Shown in pieces: positions 53,587 through 62,264 of a stretch of DNA of 64,000 nucleotides. Source of the stretch: Marinimicrococcus flavescens (GTDB lineage Bacteria > Pseudomonadota > Alphaproteobacteria > Geminicoccales > Geminicoccaceae); the NCBI GenBank assembly GCA_029211145.1, contig JARGEQ010000001.1, positions 62,001 through 126,000 of the forward strand, written 5' to 3'. The translations under genes and the position numbers were made by a program. The notes under the pieces were generated by a model. It saw only the letters and a program-made list of their open reading frames with translations, was not told where the DNA came from and ran no database searches. Every line of letters starts with the position of its first letter. Position 1 is the first letter of the stretch.

Positions 53587-54842
53587 GCTCGTCCGTCTGC
53601 GGATTGACTGGGGGGTGCGGCCAAGGCGCGAACCGCATGAAGGAGCACGGCCACGGCCCTGTCCATATCCGCGGGCTCGGCCCACTCCGCCGGGTTGTGG
53701 CTGATCCCGCCGCGGCAGCGCACGAACAGCATGCCCACAGGGCACAAGGCCGCCATCGCCATGGCGTCGTGGCCGGCCCCGCTCGGCAGCAGGCGCGGCG
53801 CGCTGCCCGAGGCGGTGCAGGCCTGCGCCAGGGCGCCGACGAGGCGCGCATCGCAGGCCACCGCCGGCGTCTCGTGGAAAAGCTCGAGTGCCACGCCCAC
53901 GCCGCGGCGCGCCGCGATCTCGCGCAGCGACGCGCCGAGCTGCGCCAGCGCCGCGGTCCGCACCGTGTCCTCGGGACTGCGCAGGTCGATGGTGAAACGC
54001 GCCCCGCCGGGGATGACGTTGACCGCGCCGGGCAGCGCCTCGAGCCGGCCCACGGTGGCGACGAGGTCGAGGGTGCCGTGCGCCAGCCTCTCGATCGCCA
54101 GCACCATCTCGGCCGCCGCCGCCAGCGCGTCGCGGCGCAGGCCCATGGGCACGGTGCCGGCATGGCCGGCCTCGCCGGTGACTTCCACCCGCAGGCGTGC
54201 CGCCCCGTTGATGGCGGTGACGACGCCCACCGGCAGATCCTCGGCCTCGAGCACCGGTCCCTGCTCGATATGCGCCTCGAGATAGGCCGCCACCTCGCCC
54301 CACCCCCGGGCGCAGGCGGCGAGCGCCTCGGGATCGGCGCCGACAGCCAAAAGCGCGTCACGCACGCTTGTGCCGTCGCCGTCGCGCACGTCAAGCACGC
54401 CGGGATCGAGCGTGCCGGCCACGGCCCGCGAGCCGGTGAGCGTGGTGGGAAAGCGCACGCCCTCCTCGTCGCCGAAAGCGATCACCTCGACGGCCACCGG
54501 CAGAAGCTCGCCGGCGCGGCGCAGCGCATCGACCACCTCGATCCCCGCCAGCACGCCGAGCGTCCCGTCGAACCGGCCGGCATCCACCACCGTGTCGATA
54601 TGCGAGCCCAGCATGATGCAAGGAGCGCCGGGAGCGCTGCCTTCGTAGCGGCCCATGACATTGCCCACCGCGTCGATGCGCGTCGTCATGCCGGCCTCCT
54701 CCATCCACGCCCGCACCTGGCGCATCGCGAGGCCGTGCGCGGGCGAGAGATAGAGGCGGGTAAGCCTGCCGGGCTCGTCGCTGATCGCCGCCAGCGCCTC
54801 GAGCCGGCGGGCGATCCGCCCCTCGCGGACGGCCGCGGTCAC
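53583..54842 (-). CDS. allC: Allantoate amidohydrolase (M20 family, hydantoinase/carbamoylase type)
   Basis: 419 residues with a GTG start overlapping uraD as GTGA. Metal ligands of the M20 Zn/Mn amidohydrolases are visible: GSHIDTV, GRFDGTLGVLAG, FGDEEGVRF and LEAHIEQGPVLE, with a C-terminal ISHNPAEW. IDLRSPEDTVR and PSGAGHDAMAMA are typical of allantoate amidohydrolase and N-carbamoyl-L-amino acid hydrolase. Operon context with allantoinase and OHCU decarboxylase favours allantoate as substrate, yielding ureidoglycine, ammonia and CO2. It sits third in the purine operon. Confidence 0.9.
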   Translation of the reverse strand: MTAAVREGRIARRLEALAAISDEPGRLTRLYLSPAHGLAMRQVRAWMEEAGMTTRIDAVGNVMGRYEGSAPGAPCIMLGSHIDTVVDAGRFDGTLGVLAGIEVVDALRRAGELLPVAVEVIAFGDEEGVRFPTTLTGSRAVAGTLDPGVLDVRDGDGTSVRDALLAVGADPEALAACARGWGEVAAYLEAHIEQGPVLEAEDLPVGVVTAINGAARLRVEVTGEAGHAGTVPMGLRRDALAAAAEMVLAIERLAHGTLDLVATVGRLEALPGAVNVIPGGARFTIDLRSPEDTVRTAALAQLGASLREIAARRGVGVALELFHETPAVACDARLVGALAQACTASGSAPRLLPSGAGHDAMAMAALCPVGMLFVRCRGGISHNPAEWAEPADMDRAVAVLLHAVRALAAPPSQSADGRA

Positions 54843-55354
54843 GGCAGCAGATCCTTTAGGCGCAGAAGGGCGATCTTCTCGATCTCCTCGAGGGCGGTTG
54901 CCTCCTCCTCCTCGCGATCGTGCTTCAGCCGCCGCTCGAACGCCGCCAGGATCATCTCCTTGCTGCTGCCCTTGATCGCCATGATGAAGGGAAAGCCGAA
55001 GCGCGCCTTGTAGGCCTCGTTGAGCGCGGTGAAGCGGGCATGTTCCTCCTCGCCCAGCCGGTCGAGGCCGGCCGAGGCCTGCTCCTTCGAGCTGTCGCTG
55101 GTGAGTCTGCCGGCCCGCGCCAGGCGCCCGGCCAGGTCCGGATGGGCGTCGATCAGCGCCTGGTGCCGCTCGCGCGGCGCTGCCCGCAGCGCATTGCAGA
55201 GCGCCGCGTGCAGGCTCTCGGCGGTATCGGCGCCAGGCGGCAGACCCTTGTCGAACGCGGCCTCGGCGATCCACGGCGAGTGCTCGAAGACATGGCCGAA
55301 GCGCGCGACGAAGTCGTCGCGGCTCATCGAGGTCGGGCGCTCGGCCCCGCTCAT
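54839..55354 (-). CDS. uraD: 2-oxo-4-hydroxy-4-carboxy-5-ureidoimidazoline decarboxylase
   Basis: 171 residues. The all-helical OHCU decarboxylase fold is marked by FGHVFEHSPWIAE, the catalytic His in LIDAHPDLAGRLA, LTSDSSKEQASAGLDRL and FGFPFIMAIKGSSKEMILA with the conserved Glu. It converts the urate oxidation product OHCU to S-allantoin. The ATG at 55354 overlaps the puuE stop as ATGA; a later ATG at 55324 (MSRDDF) is possible. HIU hydrolase, the enzyme before it, is not encoded in this window. Confidence 0.95.
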   Translation of the reverse strand: MSGAERPTSMSRDDFVARFGHVFEHSPWIAEAAFDKGLPPGADTAESLHAALCNALRAAPRERHQALIDAHPDLAGRLARAGRLTSDSSKEQASAGLDRLGEEEHARFTALNEAYKARFGFPFIMAIKGSSKEMILAAFERRLKHDREEEEATALEEIEKIALLRLKDLLP

Positions 55355-56265
55355 CGCCCGCCCCCGTGATGCTCGTGCCAGTGCCGCGCGATGTCGAGGC
55401 GGCGGCACACCCAGACCTTCTCGTGCGAGCCCACATAGTCGAGGAAACGCGCGAGCGATGCTGCCCGCCCGGGCCGGCCCACGAGCCGGCAGTGCAGCCC
55501 CACCGACAGCATCTTGGGCGCCCCCGCCGCCCCCTCGGCATAGAGCGTGTCGAAACTGTCCTTGAGGTAGGAGAAGAACTGGTCGCCCGAGTTGAAGCCC
55601 TGGGCGCTGGCAAAGCGCATGTCGTTGGCATCCAGGGTATAGGGCACGATGAGCTGCCTCTTGCCCTCGACCTCGGCCCAATAGGGCAAATCGTCGGCAT
55701 AGGAGTCGGCGCAGTAGAGAAAGCCGCCCTCCTCGGCCACCAGCTTCAGCGTGTTGGGGCTGGCGCGGCCGGTGTACCAGCCCAGCGGCCGCTCGCCGGT
55801 AACCTCCTCGTGGAGGCGCAGCGCCTCGCGCATGTGGGCGCGCTCGGTGTCGATCCCGACATACTGGTAGTCGATCCAGCGCAGCCCGTGGCTGGCGACC
55901 TCCCAGTCCGCCTCCTTCATGGCGGCGGCGGCCTCGGGGTTGCGGGCCAGCGCCATGGCCACCGCATAGACGGTGAGCGGCATGGAGCGCTCGGTGAACA
56001 TGCGAAAGAGCCGCCAGAAGCCGGCGCGCGAGCCGTACTCGTAGATGGATTCCATGTTGACGTGGCGCACGCCCGGCAGCGCCTGGGCGCCGACGATCTC
56101 GGAGAGGAACGCCTCGGAGGCGACGTCGCCGTGGAGGATGCAGTTCTCGCCGCCTTCCTCGTAGTTCAGCACGAACTGCACGGCGATCCTTGCGCCCTCC
56201 GGCCAGCGCGGGTCCGGGGTGTGTCGGCCATAGCCGATCATGTCGCGGGGATAGGCGTCCGTCAT
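55351..56265 (-). CDS. puuE: Allantoinase PuuE (polysaccharide-deacetylase fold)
   Basis: 304 residues. The ATG at 56265 follows GGAGG by five bases. NodB-like features: RIAVQFVLNYEEGGENCI, YEYGSRAGFWRLFRMF, MKEADWEVASHGLRWIDYQ, ERPLGWYTGRASPNT and YCADSYADDLPYW, all characteristic of PuuE rather than of chitin deacetylases. It opens the hydantoin ring of allantoin to allantoate without needing the metal centre of classical allantoinase. First gene of the minus-strand purine operon, overlapping uraD by 4 bases. Confidence 0.95.
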   Translation of the reverse strand: MTDAYPRDMIGYGRHTPDPRWPEGARIAVQFVLNYEEGGENCILHGDVASEAFLSEIVGAQALPGVRHVNMESIYEYGSRAGFWRLFRMFTERSMPLTVYAVAMALARNPEAAAAMKEADWEVASHGLRWIDYQYVGIDTERAHMREALRLHEEVTGERPLGWYTGRASPNTLKLVAEEGGFLYCADSYADDLPYWAEVEGKRQLIVPYTLDANDMRFASAQGFNSGDQFFSYLKDSFDTLYAEGAAGAPKMLSVGLHCRLVGRPGRAASLARFLDYVGSHEKVWVCRRLDIARHWHEHHGGGR

Positions 56266-56426
56266 CGAATCCTCCACAAGGCGCTCCCCGCCGTCCAGGC
56301 AGCTCCCGAGGCGACCCTAGGGCGGGTGCAAGCGGAATATTCTTCGGATCTTTTTGAAACTGTTTCCAGCCCTCGGGAGGCTGCCCCCGCCATCCGCGTC
56401 ATCCGGCAGCGAGGCCTGGGACGCGC

Positions 56427-57371
56427 TCAGGCGGCGAGCCTGGCGAGCGCCTGCCGGTCGAGACCCGCCATCTCCCGCGCCACGGCCGCCGCCAGCGCCT
56501 CGCCGGCAAAGTCGCGGAACGCCCGAAGACGCGCCGGGAGGAGCCGGCGGTGCGGATAGACGATCGCCAGCGTCGCCGGCCCGGGCGGAAAGTCCGGCAG
56601 GACCGGCTGCAGCTCGCCCGACCGCAGATGGCCCGCGACCTCGAAGACCGGCTTCATGACGATGCCGTGCCCTGCCAGCGCCCAGCCGGTGAGAACGTCG
56701 CCATCGTCGGCGTCGAAGGGACCTGTCACAGGCAGCGCCACCGGCCCCTGCGGGCTCTCCAACGTCCAGCGGAACTGCGTGGAGCCGGGAAAGCGCAGCA
56801 GCAGGCAGCGGTGCTCCAGCAGATCCGCCGGCCGGCGCGGCACGCCGTGGCGCTCGAGATAGGCGGGCGCCGCGCACAGCACCCGCGGGCACTGCGCCAC
56901 CTGGCGGGCGATCAGGCTCGAATCGCTCAGCGGCGCCAGGCGCACCGCGGCGTCGACCGCCTCCCCCAGCAGGTCCAGGAGATGGTCGGAGAGGCGCAGG
57001 CGCAGCTCGATCTGCGGATGGCGCTCGCGGAACGCCGGCACCAGGGGAGCCAGGAAGCGCCGGCCAATCCCCAGCGGCGCCGTGACCCGCAGGCTGCCGC
57101 GCGGCGCCCCGCCCGAGCCGGCCACCGTCGATTCCGCCCGCTCGAGCGCTTCGAGCACCTCCCGCGCCCCGGCGAGGAACGCCTCGCCCTGCCCGGTCGC
57201 ACGGGCCTGGCGGGTGGTGCGGTTGATCAGGCGGACACCCAGATGGTTCTCGAGCTGCTGCAGCCGGTGGCTCACCACCGCCGGCGACATGCGGAGCTGC
57301 CGCCCCGCCGCCGACAGGCTGCCGGCCTCGACGACGCGCACGAACACCCGGATGTTCTCGAGAAGAGCCAT
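56427..57371 (-). CDS. LysR-family transcriptional regulator
   Basis: 314 residues. The N-terminal winged helix (MALLENIRVFVRVVEAGSLSAAGRQLRMSP onward, about 1-60) is followed by the LysR effector domain (SLRVTAPLGIGRRFLAPLVP, SDSSLIARQVAQCPRVLCAAPAYLER). Its type resembles the subgroup with VSHRLQQLENHLGVRLINRTTR. It lies between the purine operon and an HWE kinase gene, in the same orientation, so control of purine genes is plausible but unproven. An in-frame GTG two codons upstream is possible. Confidence 0.92.
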   Translation of the reverse strand: MALLENIRVFVRVVEAGSLSAAGRQLRMSPAVVSHRLQQLENHLGVRLINRTTRQARATGQGEAFLAGAREVLEALERAESTVAGSGGAPRGSLRVTAPLGIGRRFLAPLVPAFRERHPQIELRLRLSDHLLDLLGEAVDAAVRLAPLSDSSLIARQVAQCPRVLCAAPAYLERHGVPRRPADLLEHRCLLLRFPGSTQFRWTLESPQGPVALPVTGPFDADDGDVLTGWALAGHGIVMKPVFEVAGHLRSGELQPVLPDFPPGPATLAIVYPHRRLLPARLRAFRDFAGEALAAAVAREMAGLDRQALARLAA

Positions 57372-57400
57372 GGCCACGCCCGATGTCCCGGTCCTGCGCC

Positions 57401-58582
57401 TCAGTCCGGCGCCACGTTGCCCTCGACCGGGAACTCGATGACCACCTCCAGCCCCTCGCGGTGATAATGGGTACGGGCGCTGCCCTCGAGCTCGCGGCGG
57501 ATCGAGTAGTTCAGCACCATCGAGCCGAACCCGCGCCGGGAAGGCTGCGGCGCGACCTGCGGCCCGCCCCGCTCGAGCCAGCGCAGCACCACGACGGCGC
57601 CCTTGGCCTGCTGCTCGATCGACCAGTCGAGCGCGACGCGGCCGCTCCGGCTGGAGAGCGCACCATACTTGGCGGCGTTGGTGGCCAGCTCGTGGAGCGT
57701 CAGATTGAGCGCCAGCGCCGCCCTCGGCTGAAGCCGCACGACCGGCCCTGCCACCTCGACATTGTCCCCGGCCTCGTTGCGCAAGGGACGCAGCGACAGC
57801 AGCGCCACCTCCTCCAGCTCGCCGCCATCCCAGCCGCCGGAGCTCAGGAGGCCGTGGGCGCGCGCCAGGGACAGCAGACGCCCATCGAACTTCTCGATGA
57901 ACTCGTCCATCGACGCGCTCGACCGGGCCGTCTGGCCGGCGATGGCCTGGACGGTGGCCAGCGTGTTCTTCACCCGGTGGCCGAGCTCGGACATCAGCAC
58001 CAGCTGCTGCTCCTGGATGCGCCGCCGCTCCTCGATCTCGACATTCTTCTGGGCGATCGCGTCGCGCGCCGACAGCCGCAGCTCCAGCTCGTCCATCACC
58101 ACCGCCGCGAGGTCCGCCAGCGTCGCGATCTCGTCCTCGCTCACCGGACGCGGCTGCCGGTCGATGACGCAGAGCGTGCCGAGATTGTGGCCGTCGTGGG
58201 TGTGGAGCGGCACGCCCGCATAGAAGCGCAGCCCGAAGCCGCCGGCCACCAGTGGGTTGGCCAGCGTCCGCGCGTCGGCTGCCGCGTTCTCGACGATCCA
58301 CGGATCGGTGCCGAGAATGGCCGAGGCGCACAGGCCCGGGGCGCGGTCGATCTGCCGGACGTCGAGCCCGTGGTGCGACTTGAACCAGATGCGGTCGTGA
58401 TCGACGATGCTGACGATCGCGATAGGCACCCCGAACAGCCTCGCGGCGATGCGGGTGATGCGGTCGAAGGCGCCGTCGGGCGGCGTGTCGAGAATGTCGT
58501 AGCGCCGCACCGCATCCAGCCGTCCGGCCTCGACGTCGGGAAGCATCGGCTGCTGGGCTATGGTGGCAGGCTGGCGGCTCAT
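57401..58582 (-). CDS. GAF-domain HWE-type histidine kinase
   Basis: 393 residues. A GAF sensor domain (about 25-165: VPIAIVSIVDHDRIWFKS, GLRFYAGVPLHTHDGHNLG) is followed by a coiled-coil linker and an HWE kinase core: phospho-acceptor His202 in SELGHRVKNTLATVQAIAG, then LNLTLHELATNAAKYGALS with the conserved His, and VLRWLERGG carrying the Trp-x-Glu. No membrane segment, so it senses a cytoplasmic signal, possibly light or redox as in related kinases. No response regulator gene is adjacent. 29 bases separate its stop from the LysR start region. Confidence 0.9.
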   Translation of the reverse strand: MSRQPATIAQQPMLPDVEAGRLDAVRRYDILDTPPDGAFDRITRIAARLFGVPIAIVSIVDHDRIWFKSHHGLDVRQIDRAPGLCASAILGTDPWIVENAAADARTLANPLVAGGFGLRFYAGVPLHTHDGHNLGTLCVIDRQPRPVSEDEIATLADLAAVVMDELELRLSARDAIAQKNVEIEERRRIQEQQLVLMSELGHRVKNTLATVQAIAGQTARSSASMDEFIEKFDGRLLSLARAHGLLSSGGWDGGELEEVALLSLRPLRNEAGDNVEVAGPVVRLQPRAALALNLTLHELATNAAKYGALSSRSGRVALDWSIEQQAKGAVVVLRWLERGGPQVAPQPSRRGFGSMVLNYSIRRELEGSARTHYHREGLEVVIEFPVEGNVAPD

Positions 58583-58871
58583 CGGCAGGGGCGATCCTCG
58601 TCACAAGGCGGCGCGGGACGACGCATCCGGCATTGACCGCAAGGTGGCAGCTTATGGCACAGGCGAAGCATACGCCACTGGCTCACGCAGGAGGGCGCCG
58701 CGGGCGGGCCCGGCATCGGCCGGCCTTCGCGGTGCTTTGAAGATGCTGCCGCATTCTGCATGCTTCCGGTGGTCCCTCCAGCCTCCTAGAAAGTGGATGC
58801 GGGACGAGGGCCCTGCAACGCGAATAAGTGCTGGCGAGAAGGCAGGGGCCGATGACAGGGCAGGAGACGGC
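58583..58871. promoter_or_regulatory. Divergent promoter region between the HWE kinase and puuD
   Basis: 289 bases holding the promoters of the kinase gene (minus strand) and the puuD-guaD genes (plus strand). No clear promoter elements or operators were recognised. GGAG lies eight bases before the puuD ATG. Confidence 0.4.
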
Positions 58872-60071
58872 ATGAGCGCGATCTTGTGGGAATGGCTCGA
58901 CATGGCGGTCCGCTGGCTCCACGTGATCGCCGGGATCGCGTGGATCGGCAGCTCCTTCTATTTCGTCCACCTGGATTCGAGCCTGAGAAAGCGCGAGGGT
59001 CTTCCCGCCGGCGCCGGCGGCGACGCCTGGCAGGTACATGGCGGCGGCTTCTATCACATGGTGAAGTACCTCGTGGCGCCGGCGCGGATGCCCGACGAGC
59101 TCACCTGGTTCAAGTGGGAGGCCTACGCCACCTGGCTCTCCGGCTTCGCGCTGCTGGTGATCGTCTACTATTTCGGCGCCGAGCTCTACCTGATCGACCG
59201 CAACGTCATGGACCTGCCGGTCTGGGGGGCGGTGGCGCTGAGCATCGCCGGGCTGGCGGTCGGCTGGCTCGCCTATGACGGGCTGTGCCGCTCGCCGCTC
59301 GGGCGCAGCGACAACGCGCTGGCGGCGGCGGGCTTCGTGTTCCTGGTGGCGCTCTCCTGGCTCTTCACCCTGCTCTTCAGCGGGCGCGGCGCCTACATGC
59401 AGATGGGGGCGCTGATCGGTACCATGATGGTCGCCAACGTCTTCCTCGTGATCATCCCCAACCAGCGCAAGGTGGTGGCCGACCTGATGGCCGGAAGGCA
59501 GCCCGCCGCCATTCTCGGCCAGCAGGCCAAGCAGCGCTCGATGCACAACAACTACCTGACGCTGCCGGTGCTCTTCGTGATGATCTCCAATCACTACCCG
59601 CTGGCCTTCGCGAGCCGCTGGAACTGGCTGATCCTGGCCGTGGTGCTGGTGGTGGGTGCTGTCATCCGCCACTTCTACAATACCCGTCACAAGGGCCTGC
59701 CCTCGCCCTGGTGGACCTGGGCGGTGGCGGCCGCCGGTGCCGTGGTCATCGTGCTCCTGAGCATGGCCCCGCCGGCCGATGAAGAGCAGGCCGCGGCCCC
59801 GGCCGGGCCCGTCACCTTCGCCCAGGCCGAGGAGGTGGTGCTCTCGCGGTGCAGCATGTGCCACATGGCCGAGCCGGTCTGGGAGGGCGTGCGCGTGGCG
59901 CCAAAGGGTGTCATGCTCGACACGCCCGAGCGGATCCGCCTGCACGCCGGGGACATAAGGCTCCAGGCGGTCCTGACCCACGCCATGCCGCCCGGCAACG
60001 TCACCGAGATCCCGCCCGGGGAGCGGGCGATCCTCGCCGCCTGGATCGAGAACGGCGCGCGGGTCGAATGA
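58872..60071 (+). CDS. puuD: Membrane-bound urate oxidase PuuD with cytochrome c domain
   Basis: 399 residues. Eight membrane helices: WLHVIAGIAWIGSSFYFVHL opens the urate-hydroxylase domain (DUF989), followed by conserved segments YNTRH and NNYLTLPVLFVMISNHYP. The C-terminal cytochrome c domain has CSMCH at 327-331 and the axial Met in THAMPPGNV. It oxidises urate at the membrane and passes electrons to cytochrome c oxidase instead of making peroxide. Together with guaD, 10 bases downstream, it forms the plus-strand arm of the purine cluster. Confidence 0.95.
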   Translation: MSAILWEWLDMAVRWLHVIAGIAWIGSSFYFVHLDSSLRKREGLPAGAGGDAWQVHGGGFYHMVKYLVAPARMPDELTWFKWEAYATWLSGFALLVIVYYFGAELYLIDRNVMDLPVWGAVALSIAGLAVGWLAYDGLCRSPLGRSDNALAAAGFVFLVALSWLFTLLFSGRGAYMQMGALIGTMMVANVFLVIIPNQRKVVADLMAGRQPAAILGQQAKQRSMHNNYLTLPVLFVMISNHYPLAFASRWNWLILAVVLVVGAVIRHFYNTRHKGLPSPWWTWAVAAAGAVVIVLLSMAPPADEEQAAAPAGPVTFAQAEEVVLSRCSMCHMAEPVWEGVRVAPKGVMLDTPERIRLHAGDIRLQAVLTHAMPPGNVTEIPPGERAILAAWIENGARVE

Positions 60072-60081
60072 GGAGACCGCA

Positions 60082-61401
60082 ATGACCCGACGCGCCCTTC
60101 GCGGGCGGCTGCTCAGCTTTGTGGGCGATCCGGCCGACGCCGGGGCCGGGGCCAGCCACCGCCACATCGAGGACGGGCTCGTGGTGATCGAGGACGGCCT
60201 GATCCGGGCCGTGGGCGAAGCGCACGACCTGCTCGGCGGACTGGTTCCCGGCACGCCGGTCGAGCACTGGCCCGACTGCCTCATCCTCCCCGGCCTGATC
60301 GACACCCACATCCACTATCCGCAGACCCGGGTGATCGCCTCCTACGGCACGCAGCTCTTGGACTGGCTGCAGAGATACACCTTCCCCGAGGAACAGCGCT
60401 TCGCCGATCCGGCCCACGCGGCGGCCACGGCGGACTTCTTCCTGGACGAGCTGCTGCGCAACGGCACCACCACCGCCGCGGTCTACTGCACGGTGCGCCC
60501 GGAGTCGGTGGACGCCTTCTTCGCGGCGAGCGAGCGGCGCAACATGCGGATGATCGCCGGCAAGGTCATGATGGATCGGGGCGCGCCGCCGGGCCTCCTC
60601 GACACCGCCGAGCAGGGCTATCGCGAGAGCCGCGAGCTTGCCGCGCGCTGGCACGGGCGCGGCCGCCAGCTCTATGCCGTGACGCCGCGCTTCGCGGTCA
60701 CCTCCACGCAGGCCCAGCTTGAGGCGGCGGGCGCCCTGCTGCGCGAGATCGAGGGGGTGTGGATGCAGACCCACCTCTCCGAGAACGAGCGCGAGATCGC
60801 CACCGTCCGCGAGCTCTTCCCCGAGGCATCGAGCTATACCGACGTCTACGACCGCGCCGGCCTTCTGGGTCCCCGCTCGCTCTTCGGCCACTGCATCCAT
60901 CTTGCCGCGGAGGAGCTGCAACGCCTCTCGGCGACCCGCTCGGTGGCCTGCTTCTGCCCCACCTCCAACCTTTTCATCGGCTCCGGGCTGTTCGATCTCG
61001 CCACGATGCGCGATCCGGCGCGGCCGGTGCGGGTGGGGCTCGCCACCGACGTCGGTGGTGGCACCAGCTACTCGATGCTGCAGACCGCGGCCGAGGCCTA
61101 CAAGGTGCTACAGCTCAGGGGCCAGAACCTCCCGGCCCTCGAGGCCTTCTACATGATGACCCTGGGCAACGCCCGGGCGCTCGGCCTCGAGGACCGGATC
61201 GGCGCGCTGGAGCCCGGCCGCGAGGCCGACATCGCGGTGCTCGACTGCCGCGCCACACCTGCCATGGCGCACCGCATGGAAAGCGTGGAGGGCGACCTCG
61301 CCGAGGAGCTGTTCGTCCTCATGACCATGGGCGACGACCGCGCGGTGCGCGCCACCTACGTGGCCGGCGAGCGGCGTCACGTCAGCCCGCGAGCCGGCTG
61401 A
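60082..61401 (+). CDS. guaD: Guanine deaminase
   Basis: 439 residues. Amidohydrolase superfamily: LPGLIDTHIHYPQTRVIASYG with the metal-binding HxH, TYTFPEEQRF, the RFAVTSTQAQLEAAG and MQTHLSENEREI segments with a further His, HCIHLAAEEL, and the ligand Asp in GLATDVGGGTSYSML. These match guanine deaminase and separate it from triazine or cytosine deaminases. It converts guanine to xanthine. Its 3' end overlaps the opposing ZIP transporter gene by 20 bases. Confidence 0.96.
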   Translation: MTRRALRGRLLSFVGDPADAGAGASHRHIEDGLVVIEDGLIRAVGEAHDLLGGLVPGTPVEHWPDCLILPGLIDTHIHYPQTRVIASYGTQLLDWLQRYTFPEEQRFADPAHAAATADFFLDELLRNGTTTAAVYCTVRPESVDAFFAASERRNMRMIAGKVMMDRGAPPGLLDTAEQGYRESRELAARWHGRGRQLYAVTPRFAVTSTQAQLEAAGALLREIEGVWMQTHLSENEREIATVRELFPEASSYTDVYDRAGLLGPRSLFGHCIHLAAEELQRLSATRSVACFCPTSNLFIGSGLFDLATMRDPARPVRVGLATDVGGGTSYSMLQTAAEAYKVLQLRGQNLPALEAFYMMTLGNARALGLEDRIGALEPGREADIAVLDCRATPAMAHRMESVEGDLAEELFVLMTMGDDRAVRATYVAGERRHVSPRAG

Positions 61402-62140
61402 GCACGAAGGCGCAGAGAAAGCCCGCCACCGTCACCAGCCCGGTGAAGTCGTGGGTGACCTCGAACGCCTCGGGGATCATGGTATCGGCGATCATCGCCA
61501 GGATCGCGCCCGCCGCCACCGCCATGGTGGCGGCCACGGCCGCCGGCGGCAGACCGTCGAACAGGGTGAAGCCGGCCATGGCGGCGACACCGGTGAGCAG
61601 GGTGATCCCGCCCCACAGGCCGAAGACATAGGCTGCACCGCGGCCTGCCTTGCGCATGCCGGCGGCACTGGACATGCCCTCGGGCAGGTTCGAGAGCCAC
61701 ACCGCAGCGACGGTGACCAGGCTTACCCCACCGCCCTCCAGCAGGCCCACGCCGATCACCACGGATTCGGGGATGCCGTCCAGCACCGCACCCAGCGCTA
61801 TGGCGAGCGCGGCGCCCTCGCCGGCGGCCGGCTGCTGGGTGCCGGAGCGCTTGCGGTGCCGGGCACCCCAGGCGCAGAGCTGCCGGTTGGCGAGGGTGAA
61901 GGCGAGCCCGCCGGCCAGAAAGCCGATGCTGGTCGACCACAGCCCGTCGTGACGAACCGCCTCGTCCATCAGCTCGAAGGCCAGGGCCGAGACCAGCACG
62001 CCGCTGCCGAAGGCCATGACCGCCGCCACCACCCGCTGGGGAATCGGCAGGAGATAGCCCAGGGCAGCGCCGAACAGCAGCGCCGAGCCCGCCGCCAGCC
62101 CCCACAGCGCGGCCACGAGCGGCATGGCGATGGCGCTCAC
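61382..62140 (-). CDS. ZIP-family metal transporter
   Basis: 252 residues with about eight membrane helices. ZIP signatures in helices IV and V are present: IALGAVLDGIPESVVIGVGL and WLSNLPEGMSSAAGM. A basic His-containing loop (GARHRKRSGTQQPAAGEG) lies before them, where ZIP proteins have a variable metal-binding loop. It probably imports Zn2+ or Fe2+. It is divergent from an iron-type ABC importer, so both could belong to a metal response; the ligand is unproven. Confidence 0.88.
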   Translation of the reverse strand: MSAIAMPLVAALWGLAAGSALLFGAALGYLLPIPQRVVAAVMAFGSGVLVSALAFELMDEAVRHDGLWSTSIGFLAGGLAFTLANRQLCAWGARHRKRSGTQQPAAGEGAALAIALGAVLDGIPESVVIGVGLLEGGGVSLVTVAAVWLSNLPEGMSSAAGMRKAGRGAAYVFGLWGGITLLTGVAAMAGFTLFDGLPPAAVAATMAVAAGAILAMIADTMIPEAFEVTHDFTGLVTVAGFLCAFVLSRLAG

Positions 62141-62190
62141 GGCGCGCGTCGCGGGGTGCGCAAGGCCCGGGGTCGCCTGGCCCGGCGGCG

Positions 62191-62219
62191 TTGACTTGTC
62201 ATCATTTTGTCACTTTGCT
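62191..62219 (+). promoter_or_regulatory. Candidate promoter of the ABC substrate-binding protein gene
   Basis: TTGACT at 62191-62196 resembles a -35 box; TTTGCT at 62214-62219 is a weak -10 at 17-base spacing. TTGTCA recurs at 62196-62201 and 62208-62213 in an A/T-rich island, which could be a regulator site. It lies 45 bases before the start codon. Confidence 0.4.
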
Positions 62220-62264
62220 GTCTTCATGACGCGGCCGCCCAGACGGCCGCCAGGGAGGCACGAG

